From NCBI RefSeq assembly GCF_030732225.1, contig NZ_CP132230.1, forward strand, positions 1,330,001-1,394,000: a DNA stretch of 64,000 nt, in the 5' to 3' direction. A model generated the notes under the pieces. The model was not told where the DNA came from. It did not search any database and saw only the letters and a list, made by a program, of their open reading frames with translations. Position numbers and translations under genes: made by a program. This document shows, one piece after another, positions 10,004 through 17,609 of the stretch. Each line of letters opens with the position of its first letter. Within the stretch, counting starts at the first letter, position 1. Source of the DNA: Streptococcus iniae (lineage in GTDB: Bacteria; Bacillota; Bacilli; Lactobacillales; Streptococcaceae).

Positions 10004-10017
10004 AGTAAACGCTTTCT
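10004..10017. promoter_or_regulatory. cre-like CcpA site between fbp and the 124-aa gene
   Basis: AGTAAACGCTTTCT matches the core cre pattern TGNAANCGNWWNCA at all but the first and last positions. It lies about 100 bp upstream of fbp and 80 bp upstream of the divergent gene. CcpA repression of a gluconeogenic gene would make sense, but which promoter is affected is unknown. Confidence 0.45.
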
Positions 10018-10097
10018 TTCGATTGACTTGTTGGCTAGTCTTATTGTCTGATATTTGATAAAATATAACTATCTTTGTATCATAAAAAGGAGTCCAA

Positions 10098-10472
10098 ATG
10101 ATTATCAAACGCTGTACCCGTTTTTCCTATTTTGGTGCAACTATCACCTTATTAATTGGGTCGAACCAGAAAGTTGTTTTAAAAAAAGGCGAAAGTATTA
10201 ACATTCCAATTCAAACTAGTGGCGAAATGGTTAAACTTAAAAGACCCTTTCAGACACGTAAACAAGTCTATGACTCTGATGTTTTACTCCTCAAAGATAA
10301 TCTCAAAAGCATACTGTTTTTTTGGTCCGCTATTGCCCTCATTATGATTAGTCACCTCGTTCTACCTTTTGATTCCGATTGGCTATTTTGGTTGACCATT
10401 ATAGGATTAGCGCTCCTATTAGGAAGTTACCTAATTCCCTCATTAAAATGGGAAAATGAAAAAGAAGCTTAA
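10098..10472 (+). CDS. Small two-TM membrane protein, function unknown
   Basis: Not recognised as a named family. 124 residues: a ~75-residue N-terminal soluble part, probably beta-rich, then two hydrophobic segments near 77-95 and 99-116 and a charged tail. Start supported by AAAGGAG. An extended -10 (TGATAAAAT) lies about 40 bp upstream. A second protein with the same layout is encoded at 11338; the two flank the GDPD gene. Low sequence identity by eye, so common origin is only a guess. Confidence 0.7.
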   Translation: MIIKRCTRFSYFGATITLLIGSNQKVVLKKGESINIPIQTSGEMVKLKRPFQTRKQVYDSDVLLLKDNLKSILFFWSAIALIMISHLVLPFDSDWLFWLTIIGLALLLGSYLIPSLKWENEKEA

Positions 10473-10500
10473 CCAACTCTAAGTGGTCAAACTTCTTCTT
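10463..10500. terminator. Bidirectional terminator overlapping two convergent stop codons
   Basis: An imperfect stem (AAGAAGCTTAACCA with TGGTCAAACTTCTT) around a CTCTAAG loop covers the last codons of both the 124-aa gene and the GDPD gene. Confidence 0.6.
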
Positions 10501-11224
10501 GTGCTGCTTTGAGCCTCACAGCAACTTCGGGTTTATCTGTCATAAATCCAGCAAGTCCCGCCTTAAATGCCATAAGCATTTGTTCTTCGTCATTCAAGGT
10601 CCATGGCCTGATTATTTTTTGCTTGTTATCAATCTGATCAGCCTTGCTTAAAAACCGACTCTTATGGGGATGAATGGCAGTTACAAAAGGTGTTTTTTGC
10701 CCTAAAAAGAAGAGGAAGGGACTGGTCTTCATCAAATAAGCCAATTCAATTTCTTTGTTATATCGATGCATAAGCATCAAACTTAACCAATTAAAACTGC
10801 TATAAATATAAGTAAATGGCCACTTTCTGCTCTGCATCAGCGCAGCTATTTCGCTTTCGATTTTAGGATAAGGGTAATGATCTGTTTTAATTTCAATATT
10901 AAGGACACCTTTATAATTAAGTTGAACCAAGAGATCAAGGACCTCTTCTAAAGTTGGTATTTTTTCTCTAAAAAACTGTGGTGAAAACCATGACCCTACA
11001 TCTAAAGCTTTAATTTCATTGAGAGTTAGTTTTCTGACTAAACCAATTCCATTGCTTGTACGATCAACACGTTCATCATGAATAACCACTAAGTGATTGT
11101 CTTTTGTCCTATGAACATCTAGCTCAATACCGTCTGCTCCAACAGTGACAGCTTCTAAAAATGAAGCCAAAGTATTTTCTGGTCTATTAACTTTACTACC
11201 ACGATGGGCAAAAATGACAGTCAT
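10487..11224 (-). CDS. glpQ: Glycerophosphodiester phosphodiesterase (GDPD family)
   Basis: Hydrolyses glycerophosphodiesters to glycerol 3-phosphate and an alcohol. About 245 residues from the ATG at 11224, preceded by GGAG; an upstream in-frame GTG at 11263 has no ribosome site and was not chosen. Seen: AHRG near the N-terminus, RPENT, ELDVHRTKD and VIHDE, which form the GDPD metal site and catalytic histidines. No signal peptide, so the enzyme is probably cytosolic and acts on imported or internally released diesters. Confidence 0.88.
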   Translation of the reverse strand: MTVIFAHRGSKVNRPENTLASFLEAVTVGADGIELDVHRTKDNHLVVIHDERVDRTSNGIGLVRKLTLNEIKALDVGSWFSPQFFREKIPTLEEVLDLLVQLNYKGVLNIEIKTDHYPYPKIESEIAALMQSRKWPFTYIYSSFNWLSLMLMHRYNKEIELAYLMKTSPFLFFLGQKTPFVTAIHPHKSRFLSKADQIDNKQKIIRPWTLNDEEQMLMAFKAGLAGFMTDKPEVAVRLKAAQEEV

Positions 11225-11337
11225 AATAATCTTTCTCCAACTTGTTTTCTTATATTTTATCACACTTGTTCATCAGCTAAAGACAATTAAACTACAAAAT
11301 GGTATGATAGCAGTAATAGAAATCAAGGAGGCTTACT

Positions 11338-11721
11338 ATGCTTGTTTCCATTGAAAATCGGATTAAACCTAGCCGATTCTTTCATTATACCTTTCCAATT
11401 GCCATTCGCATTAACAAAAAATATATTCAGGAAATTGTAAATCTTGAGACAGTAACTATTGATATCCCTGAAAACAATGCCTTATTGAGCTATAATTTTT
11501 TTGATTATCCTAGAATACGGGTTTCAGACGGAGATACTGTTACTATAGAGCATCATCAAGTCTCACGACTACTTCGATTCCTAGTCACTACCACATATTT
11601 TCTTTTTTATTTCTTAGCCCCTTCATCATTTACTAGTAGTCCATATTTTAGAACTTATGTATTTTTCATTGTCATGTTCACAATAGTTCTATTACCTAGC
11701 TATCGATTCCAGAAACGATAA
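11338..11721 (+). CDS. Small two-TM membrane protein, function unknown
   Basis: Not recognised. 127 residues: an N-terminal ~80-residue soluble region followed by two hydrophobic segments near 82-97 and 105-121. Start supported by CAAGGAGG. Layout mirrors the 124-aa product of the gene at 10098. Divergent from glpQ, convergent with the P-type ATPase gene. Confidence 0.7.
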   Translation: MLVSIENRIKPSRFFHYTFPIAIRINKKYIQEIVNLETVTIDIPENNALLSYNFFDYPRIRVSDGDTVTIEHHQVSRLLRFLVTTTYFLFYFLAPSSFTSSPYFRTYVFFIVMFTIVLLPSYRFQKR

Positions 11722-11752
11722 AAACAGACTCCATTTTGGAATCTGTTTTTTG
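11722..11752. terminator. Bidirectional terminator
   Basis: AAACAGA / TCTGTTT stem with an internal TCC/GGA pairing, followed by T-run, between the convergent 127-aa and P-ATPase genes. Confidence 0.8.
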
Positions 11753-11754
11753 CT

Positions 11755-14439
11755 TTAAATAGCTTTTTCATCTTTGCCCATAGCACGTTGAACAGCCTTA
11801 ACTGCTTCAACAAGAACAACCATGAGTAAACTACCAATAATAGTAACCAACCACTGTGTCATGCTAAGGTGTGCGACATGGAAGAATTGATTAAATCCTG
11901 GAACAACAACCGTTACCATCAAAGCGACAAAGGCTACTGGAATTGAGTAGTTAAAGAGTTTGTTACGGAATAGACCTACAGTAAAGATTGACTGGTAAAC
12001 AGACTTAACATTATAAGCATGCACCAACTGAATCAAACCAAGCGTTACATAAGCCATTGTAAGAGCATCCGCATGAACTTCTTCATAAGTTGAGTGCTCT
12101 GGGAACATCAAGGCAAAACCGTAAACTCCTAAAACAAGCATTGTTTGGAAAGCTCCTTGGTAAAGGATAGCTTCTTTAACACCACCATCGAAGAAACTTG
12201 ATTTACGACCACGAGGTTTATGACTCATCACACCTGGCTCAGCCGGCTCAACACCCAAAGCAATCGCTGGAAGGGTATCCGTTACTAAGTTAATCCAAAG
12301 CAGATGAACAGGTTGAAGAACATCCCAACCAAATAAGGTTGCAAGGAAAATTGTGAACACTTCTGCCATATTTGCTGACAATAAGTATTGAATGGTTTTT
12401 TGAATATTTGAGAAGACTTTTCGTCCTTCTTCAACCGCAACAATAATGGTCGCAAAGTTATCATCAGCAAGAACCATATCAGAAGCCCCTTTAGAAACCT
12501 CTGTACCAGTAATCCCCATCCCGATACCAATATCTGCCGTTTTAAGTGATGGCGCATCGTTAACACCGTCACCTGTCATAGCAACAACCTTGCCTTCATT
12601 TTGCCAAGCTTTAACGATACGAACTTTATGCTCAGGAGACACACGGGCATAAACAGAATATTGTTTGAAAACCTTTTGGAATTCTTCATCAGAAAGTTCA
12701 TTTAATTCAGCACCAGTAAAGACATGATCTTCAGTATCTGTTTCATCAATAATGCCAAGACGTTTAGCAATAGCTTCCGCAGTATCCTGATGGTCACCAG
12801 TAATCATGATCGGACGAATACCAGCTTCTTTAGCCACTTTAACGGCTTGCGCTGCTTCAGGACGTTCTGGGTCAATCATACCAACCAGTCCAGAGAATAC
12901 AAGATCTGACTCAACCACATCTGTTTCAAGTGTTGGAAGGGTATCAGAATATTTATAGGCCATCATCAAAACACGTAGAGCTTGTTTGGCAAGGCTCTTA
13001 TTAGTGTCAAGGATTGTTTGCTTATCTTCTTCTGTAATTGGACGGAGTTGGCCATTATCTTCAATTTGTGTAACACGTTTAAGCAATTGGTCTGGTGCCC
13101 CTTTAACTGCAATAAAGTATTTGCCTTCGGCTTCTTTATGAATTGTAGACATCAACTTACGATCAGAATCAAATGGCAATTCAGCCACACGAGGTTCTGT
13201 TTTCATTGAGTCACGAACATCAAAACTATGGTCTAGCCCAAATTGTACCAATGCTGTTTCAGTTGGATCACCAATCAGCTTCCCATGTTCATCAATTTTT
13301 GTATCATTAGCAAAAGTCATGATACGAAGTGTTGAATTGTCAGCAGTAATGGCTGCTGAAGCATTTTGCAATGCCCCATTAGTATAAACTTTTTCAACCG
13401 TCATTTGGTTCATTGTTAAGGTACCAGTTTTATCTGATGCAATAATTTCTGTTGAACCAAGGGTTTCTACTGCAGGTAATTTACGAATAATGGCGTTACG
13501 TTTTGCTAATACTTGTGTACCAAGTGAAAGAACAACCGTCACAATAGCTGGTAGTCCTTCTGGGATTGCTGCAACAGCAAGAGCAACGGAAGTCATTAAC
13601 CCTTCAAGAGGAGCTTGTCCACGAAGAAAGACACCTACAGCAAAAGTAATGGCTGCAATAACCAAGATGGCATAGGTCAAAATTTTAGAAAGATTATCTA
13701 AGTTTTGTTTTAATGGTGTGTCTGTTTCATCTGCATTAGCAAGCATTCCTGCAATGTGACCAACCTCAGTATACATACCAGTGTTGGTAATCACCCCTAA
13801 ACCACGGCCATAAGTAACATTTGAGTTTTGGTACCCCATATTAACACGGTCACCAATACCAGCATCTTCTGTGAGTTCAACAGACAAGTCTTTTTGAACA
13901 GGAACAGATTCACCTGTTAAGGCTGCTTCTTCAATTTGTAGAGAATTAGCTTCAATCAGGCGCATGTCAGCAGGAACAACATCTCCTGCTTCAAGCAATA
14001 CAACATCTCCTGGAACTAATTCTTTTGAATCCATTTCAATAACATGACCATTGCGACGAACACGCGCTAATGGACTTGACATTGATTTTAGAGCTTCAAT
14101 AGCTGCTTCTGCTTGCCCTTCTTGGTAAACACCAAAGGCTGCATTAAGAATAACCACAGCTAAGATGATAATAGCATCTGTTAAACCATGCATTCCTTCT
14201 GTCGCCACTGAAAGTAAGGCTGCAACAATCAAAATAATGATCATCAAATCCTTAAATTGATCAAGGAATTTCATGAAAAGAGATTTTTTTTCCCCTTCGT
14301 CAAGCTCGTTACGACCATATTGCTCAAGTCTACTTTGAGCTTCTTGAGTCGTAAGCCCCTCTAAACTCGTTTCCAATTGGGAAAGTACGGCTTCCTCGCT
14401 TTGCGTATAATACGCTTGTTTGTTTTGTTCTTTCGACAA
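11755..14439 (-). CDS. Cation-translocating P-type ATPase (Ca2+/Mn2+ efflux type)
   Basis: 894-residue P2-type ATPase of the PacL/SERCA-like group, called CaxP or MgtA in S. pneumoniae and pacL in some streptococcal annotations. Seen: actuator TGES near 175, phosphorylation site DKTGTLT near 335, hinge GDGVND near 600, and about ten TM segments. Exports divalent cations, Ca2+ and/or Mn2+. Start is a TTG at 14439 with AAGGAGG at good spacing. The gene lies behind a yybP-ykoY (Mn2+-sensing) riboswitch with a terminator, which argues for a role in manganese tolerance. Confidence 0.9.
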   Translation of the reverse strand: MSKEQNKQAYYTQSEEAVLSQLETSLEGLTTQEAQSRLEQYGRNELDEGEKKSLFMKFLDQFKDLMIIILIVAALLSVATEGMHGLTDAIIILAVVILNAAFGVYQEGQAEAAIEALKSMSSPLARVRRNGHVIEMDSKELVPGDVVLLEAGDVVPADMRLIEANSLQIEEAALTGESVPVQKDLSVELTEDAGIGDRVNMGYQNSNVTYGRGLGVITNTGMYTEVGHIAGMLANADETDTPLKQNLDNLSKILTYAILVIAAITFAVGVFLRGQAPLEGLMTSVALAVAAIPEGLPAIVTVVLSLGTQVLAKRNAIIRKLPAVETLGSTEIIASDKTGTLTMNQMTVEKVYTNGALQNASAAITADNSTLRIMTFANDTKIDEHGKLIGDPTETALVQFGLDHSFDVRDSMKTEPRVAELPFDSDRKLMSTIHKEAEGKYFIAVKGAPDQLLKRVTQIEDNGQLRPITEEDKQTILDTNKSLAKQALRVLMMAYKYSDTLPTLETDVVESDLVFSGLVGMIDPERPEAAQAVKVAKEAGIRPIMITGDHQDTAEAIAKRLGIIDETDTEDHVFTGAELNELSDEEFQKVFKQYSVYARVSPEHKVRIVKAWQNEGKVVAMTGDGVNDAPSLKTADIGIGMGITGTEVSKGASDMVLADDNFATIIVAVEEGRKVFSNIQKTIQYLLSANMAEVFTIFLATLFGWDVLQPVHLLWINLVTDTLPAIALGVEPAEPGVMSHKPRGRKSSFFDGGVKEAILYQGAFQTMLVLGVYGFALMFPEHSTYEEVHADALTMAYVTLGLIQLVHAYNVKSVYQSIFTVGLFRNKLFNYSIPVAFVALMVTVVVPGFNQFFHVAHLSMTQWLVTIIGSLLMVVLVEAVKAVQRAMGKDEKAI

Positions 14440-14479
14440 AATGTGTTACCTCCTTGGTCTCTTTATACCGCTGACGATA

Positions 14480-14508
14480 TAAAAAACCTGTTTATTTGAT
14501 TAAACAAG
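14480..14508 (-). terminator. Riboswitch-controlled terminator upstream of P-type ATPase gene
   Basis: On the minus strand ACTTGTTTA pairs with TAAACAGGT around ATCAAA, followed directly by six T residues. It begins just after the riboswitch core (GCGAGACTTG), so ligand binding could switch between this stem and the aptamer. Confidence 0.8.
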
Positions 14509-14592
14509 TCTCGCTGTTTCAGATTGCACCGGAAATCGAAATTCCGTAATGACGATACAACCACGGTAAACCGTCTGCTACTCCCTTGATAT
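14500..14592 (-). promoter_or_regulatory. yybP-ykoY family (Mn2+) riboswitch
   Basis: The minus-strand leader contains the hallmark 5' GGGAGTAGC, an internal ATCGTCATTACGG, and the 3' CAGCGAGAC, in the order expected for the yybP-ykoY aptamer. The same riboswitch class precedes homologous P-ATPase genes in Lactococcus and S. pneumoniae. Assigned by recognition of conserved segments, not by a covariance model search. Confidence 0.85.
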
Positions 14593-14599
14593 ACTCTTA

Positions 14600-14628
14600 A
14601 TTATAGTAGAATTATTGTTAAAAAACAA
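14600..14628 (-). promoter_or_regulatory. Promoter of the riboswitch-P-ATPase unit
   Basis: Minus strand: -35 TTGTTT (14628-14623), 17-nt spacer, -10 TATAAT (14605-14600). It sits directly upstream of the riboswitch. Confidence 0.8.
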
Positions 14629-14651
14629 GTCATAACGATTTTAAATGAGAA

Positions 14652-14689
14652 AAAACGCCCAAAATCATCAGATGATTCAATGGACGTTT
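14652..14689 (-). terminator. Terminator downstream of the DUF1934 gene
   Basis: Stem AAACG(C)CCA...TGG(A)CGTTT with a central ATCATC/GATGAT; on the minus strand it ends in GCGTTTTTTC. A further hairpin with 9-bp arms (TGAAGACTT / AAGTCTTCA) lies at about 14785-14835, so the 14640-14845 gap holds two stem-loops and no coding signal. Confidence 0.65.
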
Positions 14690-14845
14690 GATAGTCAAGT
14701 ATTAAAATGATAATTTTAACTCCTTCAAATAAAGCTTATTTTTGTCTAAAATAATGCCACACCATTTAAAATAAATATACTTTCATCTGAAGACTTTTTA
14801 AAGCTAAACAAAGCTAGCAAGTCTTCAATGACAGCAAACAAATAC

Positions 14846-15241
14846 TTAACGTGACTTATACCAGGTGATGGTCAAATGATAAGAGGCAAAGATCGCTTGG
14901 CCGTCTGCTTGCTTCAAATCATAGCTAATAGTCAGAGTCTCAGCCAATCTATCAAAGTCATAATGATGTGTTTTTAAAATAAACTGTTGAATACCAATTG
15001 GAGTTGGCACCGCAATTAGACTTTCTTTAGCTTGGTAAAATTTCATAATGGATTGGGGCTTTGAAAAGCGACTCATGGTCATGTTTGTGTCATTTACTTT
15101 GATCACTACTTTTTCATTTTCTGCATTATGGTATATCAGATAGAGGTACTGCCCTTTTTCGGTTAAATCACAGTCATACACCTCATGGATTTCTTCTGTA
15201 TCCTTATCAAGAGTGATTTTATTCTTTATTTCTATTTTCAT
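14846..15241 (-). CDS. DUF1934 family (YwiB-like) protein
   Basis: 131-residue protein of the DUF1934/YwiB family, predicted calycin-like beta barrel; molecular function unknown. No signal peptide or TM segment. It has a weak purine-rich ribosome site (GAAAG) and a strong promoter TTGTCA-N17-TACAAT that overlaps the promoter of the divergent HD-domain gene. Confidence 0.75.
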   Translation of the reverse strand: MKIEIKNKITLDKDTEEIHEVYDCDLTEKGQYLYLIYHNAENEKVVIKVNDTNMTMSRFSKPQSIMKFYQAKESLIAVPTPIGIQQFILKTHHYDFDRLAETLTISYDLKQADGQAIFASYHLTITWYKSR

Positions 15242-15281
15242 GGTTTAACTTTCTACAATTCTTTCTAAAATAACCTTGTCT

Positions 15282-15310
15282 ATTGTACCAATTTATACGA
15301 TATTTGACAA
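15282..15310 (-). promoter_or_regulatory. Promoter of the DUF1934 gene
   Basis: Minus strand: -35 TTGTCA (15310-15305), 17-nt spacer, extended -10 TGG-TACAAT (hexamer 15287-15282). Its -35 lies 8 bp from the -10 of the divergent HD gene, so the two polymerases would compete. Confidence 0.75.
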
Positions 15311-15314
15311 TTTC

Positions 15315-15323
15315 TGCTATAAT
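15315..15323 (+). promoter_or_regulatory. Extended -10 promoter of the HD hydrolase gene, leaderless
   Basis: TGC-TATAAT (hexamer 15318-15323) followed by 6 nt and the ATG at 15330. There is no ribosome site and the predicted transcription start is the ATG itself. Confidence 0.7.
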
Positions 15324-15329
15324 ATAGCT

Positions 15330-16631
15330 ATGAACGAAAAAGTATTCCGTGACCCAGTTCACAACTACATCCATATTAATCACCAAATCATTTACGATTT
15401 GGTTAATACAAAAGAATTTCAACGACTACGACGCATTAAGCAAGTGCCTACAACTGCATTTACCTTCCATGGTGCTGAACATAGTCGTTTTTCACACTGC
15501 CTTGGTGTCTACGAAATTGCTAGACGTGTTACGGAAATCTTTGACGAAAAATACCCTCATATCTGGAATAAAGAAGAGAGCCTTCTAACCATGACAGCTG
15601 CTCTACTTCACGATATTGGGCATGGAGCCTATTCGCATACTTTTGAAAAATTATTCGACACAGACCATGAGGCTGTTACACAAGACATCATCTGCAACCC
15701 TAACACCGAAATTAATGCTATTTTAAAACGTCTATCACCCGATTTCCCAGATAAGGTTGCTAGCGTTATTAACCATACCTATCCCAATAAACAAGTTGTC
15801 CAACTGATTTCTAGTCAAATTGATTGCGATCGTATGGACTACCTTTTGAGAGATTCTTATTTTTCAGCAGCGCAATATGGACAATTTGATTTAATGAGAA
15901 TTTTGCGGGTCATTCAACCGGTTGAAGATGGCATTGTTTTTGATCAAAATGGTATGCACGCTGTTGAAGACTATATTGTCAGTCGTTTCCAGATGTACAT
16001 GCAAGTCTATTTCCATCCTGCTAGCCGAGCCGTTGAGTTGATTTTACAAAACTTACTAAAACGTGCCAAACAGATCTATGCTGATCATAAGGACTATTTC
16101 AAAAAACACTCTCCAGCCCTAATTCCCTTCTTTCAAAACAAGTTCACTCTTGAAGATTACCTTCGTTTAGATGATGGTGTTTTAAACACCTATTTCCAAT
16201 CTTGGATTGAAGGCCCCGACAATATCTTATCTGATTTAGCAAGTCGCTTTATCAATCGCAAAATCTTAAAATCAGTGACTTTTGATAAGGAGTCTTTTGC
16301 TGATTTAGATAAGCTAAGACACTTGGTTGAAGCTGTTGGCTTCGACCCAGACTACTATACGGGTATTCACGTTAATTTTGATTTACCTTATGACATTTAT
16401 CGTCCAGAACTGAAAAATTCAAGAACACAAATTGAAATGATTCAAAAAGATGGAAGTCGCTCTGAACTCTCTCAATTATCACCAATTGTCAAAACCTTAA
16501 CTGGAACGACCTATGGGGATCGTCGCTTTTATTTCCCTAAAGAAATGTATGATGTCGATGATTTATTTGCCGTTCACAAACAAGAATTTATTTCTTATAT
16601 CTCTAACGAACATTTTCAATTTCCAAACTAA
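15330..16631 (+). CDS. HD-domain phosphohydrolase (YwfO/dNTPase-like)
   Basis: 433-residue HD-superfamily protein of the Firmicute YwfO-like group, related to dGTP triphosphohydrolases. Seen: HSRFSHCLGV near 50-60, HDIGHGAYSH near 94, and QIDCDRMDYL near 168, which supply the metal-binding H...HD...D set. Likely hydrolyses a nucleoside triphosphate in the cytosol; the substrate is not shown. Start chosen at the ATG 15330 because it gives the family N-terminus (MNEKVFRDPVHNYI); the frame is open further upstream to 15276 but those codons overlap the promoter. Confidence 0.88.
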   Translation: MNEKVFRDPVHNYIHINHQIIYDLVNTKEFQRLRRIKQVPTTAFTFHGAEHSRFSHCLGVYEIARRVTEIFDEKYPHIWNKEESLLTMTAALLHDIGHGAYSHTFEKLFDTDHEAVTQDIICNPNTEINAILKRLSPDFPDKVASVINHTYPNKQVVQLISSQIDCDRMDYLLRDSYFSAAQYGQFDLMRILRVIQPVEDGIVFDQNGMHAVEDYIVSRFQMYMQVYFHPASRAVELILQNLLKRAKQIYADHKDYFKKHSPALIPFFQNKFTLEDYLRLDDGVLNTYFQSWIEGPDNILSDLASRFINRKILKSVTFDKESFADLDKLRHLVEAVGFDPDYYTGIHVNFDLPYDIYRPELKNSRTQIEMIQKDGSRSELSQLSPIVKTLTGTTYGDRRFYFPKEMYDVDDLFAVHKQEFISYISNEHFQFPN

Positions 16632-16652
16632 AGGATCCTTGTGATCCTTTTT
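16630..16652 (+). terminator. Terminator of the HD hydrolase gene
   Basis: AAGGATC / GATCCTT stem with a CTTGT loop followed by TTT, directly after the stop codon. Confidence 0.85.
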
Positions 16653-16798
16653 GAAATGTTAAAAACATTCTAATAAAACGTTTTCAATGGCATTTATCAG
16701 CTATTTAGCTCTGCTTTCCATGACAAAATCTGGCTTTTTTAGTAAGATAGTAGGTAGATATTTTAAAGATTACTAAGTAAGCATTAAAGGAGAATTCC

Positions 16799-17605
16799 AT
16801 GTCAATCAAACTTGTTGCCGTAGATATTGATGGCACACTGATTACAGATGACCGCCAAATTACAGACCAGGTTTTTCAAGCCATCCAGGAAGCTAAAGCT
16901 ACAGGGGTTCATGTTGTTATTGCAACTGGACGACCAATTGCTGGCGTTACAAGCTTATTAAAAGAATTAAACCTTAATCAAGAAGGAGACTTCGTCATTA
17001 CTTTCAATGGTGGATTGGTTCAAGATGCAGCAACTGGAGCTGAAGTCATTAAAGAAAACATGTCTTATGAAGATTACATGGATATTGAATTCTTAAGCCG
17101 TCAGCTAGGTGTTCACATGCATGCTATTACAAAAGAAGGGATTTATACAGCAAATCGTAACATCGGTAAATATACCGTTCACGAAGCAAACCTTGTTAAC
17201 ATGCCTATTTTTTACCGGACACCAGAAGAAATGGCTGATAAAGAAATTGTTAAAATGATGATGATTGATGAGCCTGCTGTCTTGGATCAAGCAATCGCGA
17301 AAATTCCACAAGCTTTTTATGACAAGTATAACATTGTCAAATCAACACCATTTTATCTAGAATTCATGCTCAAAACAGTTAGCAAAGGCCATGCTATTGT
17401 GCACCTTGCAGATAAATTAGGGCTTGATATGTCTGAAACAATGGCTATAGGTGATGCTGAAAATGACCGTGCCATGCTTGAAGTTGTGGGAAATCCAGTT
17501 GTTATGGAAAATGGCGATCCAGAACTTAAACAAATCGCCAAATATATCACAAAGACAAACAATGAAAGTGGCGTAGCACACGCTATTTGGGAATGGGTAT
17601 TATAA
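16799..17605 (+). CDS. Cof-type HAD sugar-phosphate phosphatase
   Basis: 268-residue HAD-superfamily phosphatase, Cof subfamily (type IIB cap). Seen: DIDGTLITDD at 9-18 with the nucleophile aspartate, ATGRP near 42, and GDAENDRAML near 218. Homologues dephosphorylate sugar phosphates or FMN-type substrates; the real substrate is unknown. Ribosome site AAAGGAG. The gene is followed 5 bases later by murM and probably forms an operon with both ligase genes, a common streptococcal arrangement. Confidence 0.9.
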   Translation: MSIKLVAVDIDGTLITDDRQITDQVFQAIQEAKATGVHVVIATGRPIAGVTSLLKELNLNQEGDFVITFNGGLVQDAATGAEVIKENMSYEDYMDIEFLSRQLGVHMHAITKEGIYTANRNIGKYTVHEANLVNMPIFYRTPEEMADKEIVKMMMIDEPAVLDQAIAKIPQAFYDKYNIVKSTPFYLEFMLKTVSKGHAIVHLADKLGLDMSETMAIGDAENDRAMLEVVGNPVVMENGDPELKQIAKYITKTNNESGVAHAIWEWVL

Positions 17606-17609
17606 GGTC

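Noticed and set aside
11224..11263. Longer GTG-initiated version of the GDPD protein
   Set aside because: No ribosome site before the GTG, whereas the ATG at 11224 has GGAG and gives the usual short N-terminus before AHRG.
16673..16686. ATAAAACGTTTTCA, cre-like, upstream of the Cof-type HAD gene
   Set aside because: The first two core positions mismatch and there is no functional reason for catabolite control; kept below reporting threshold.
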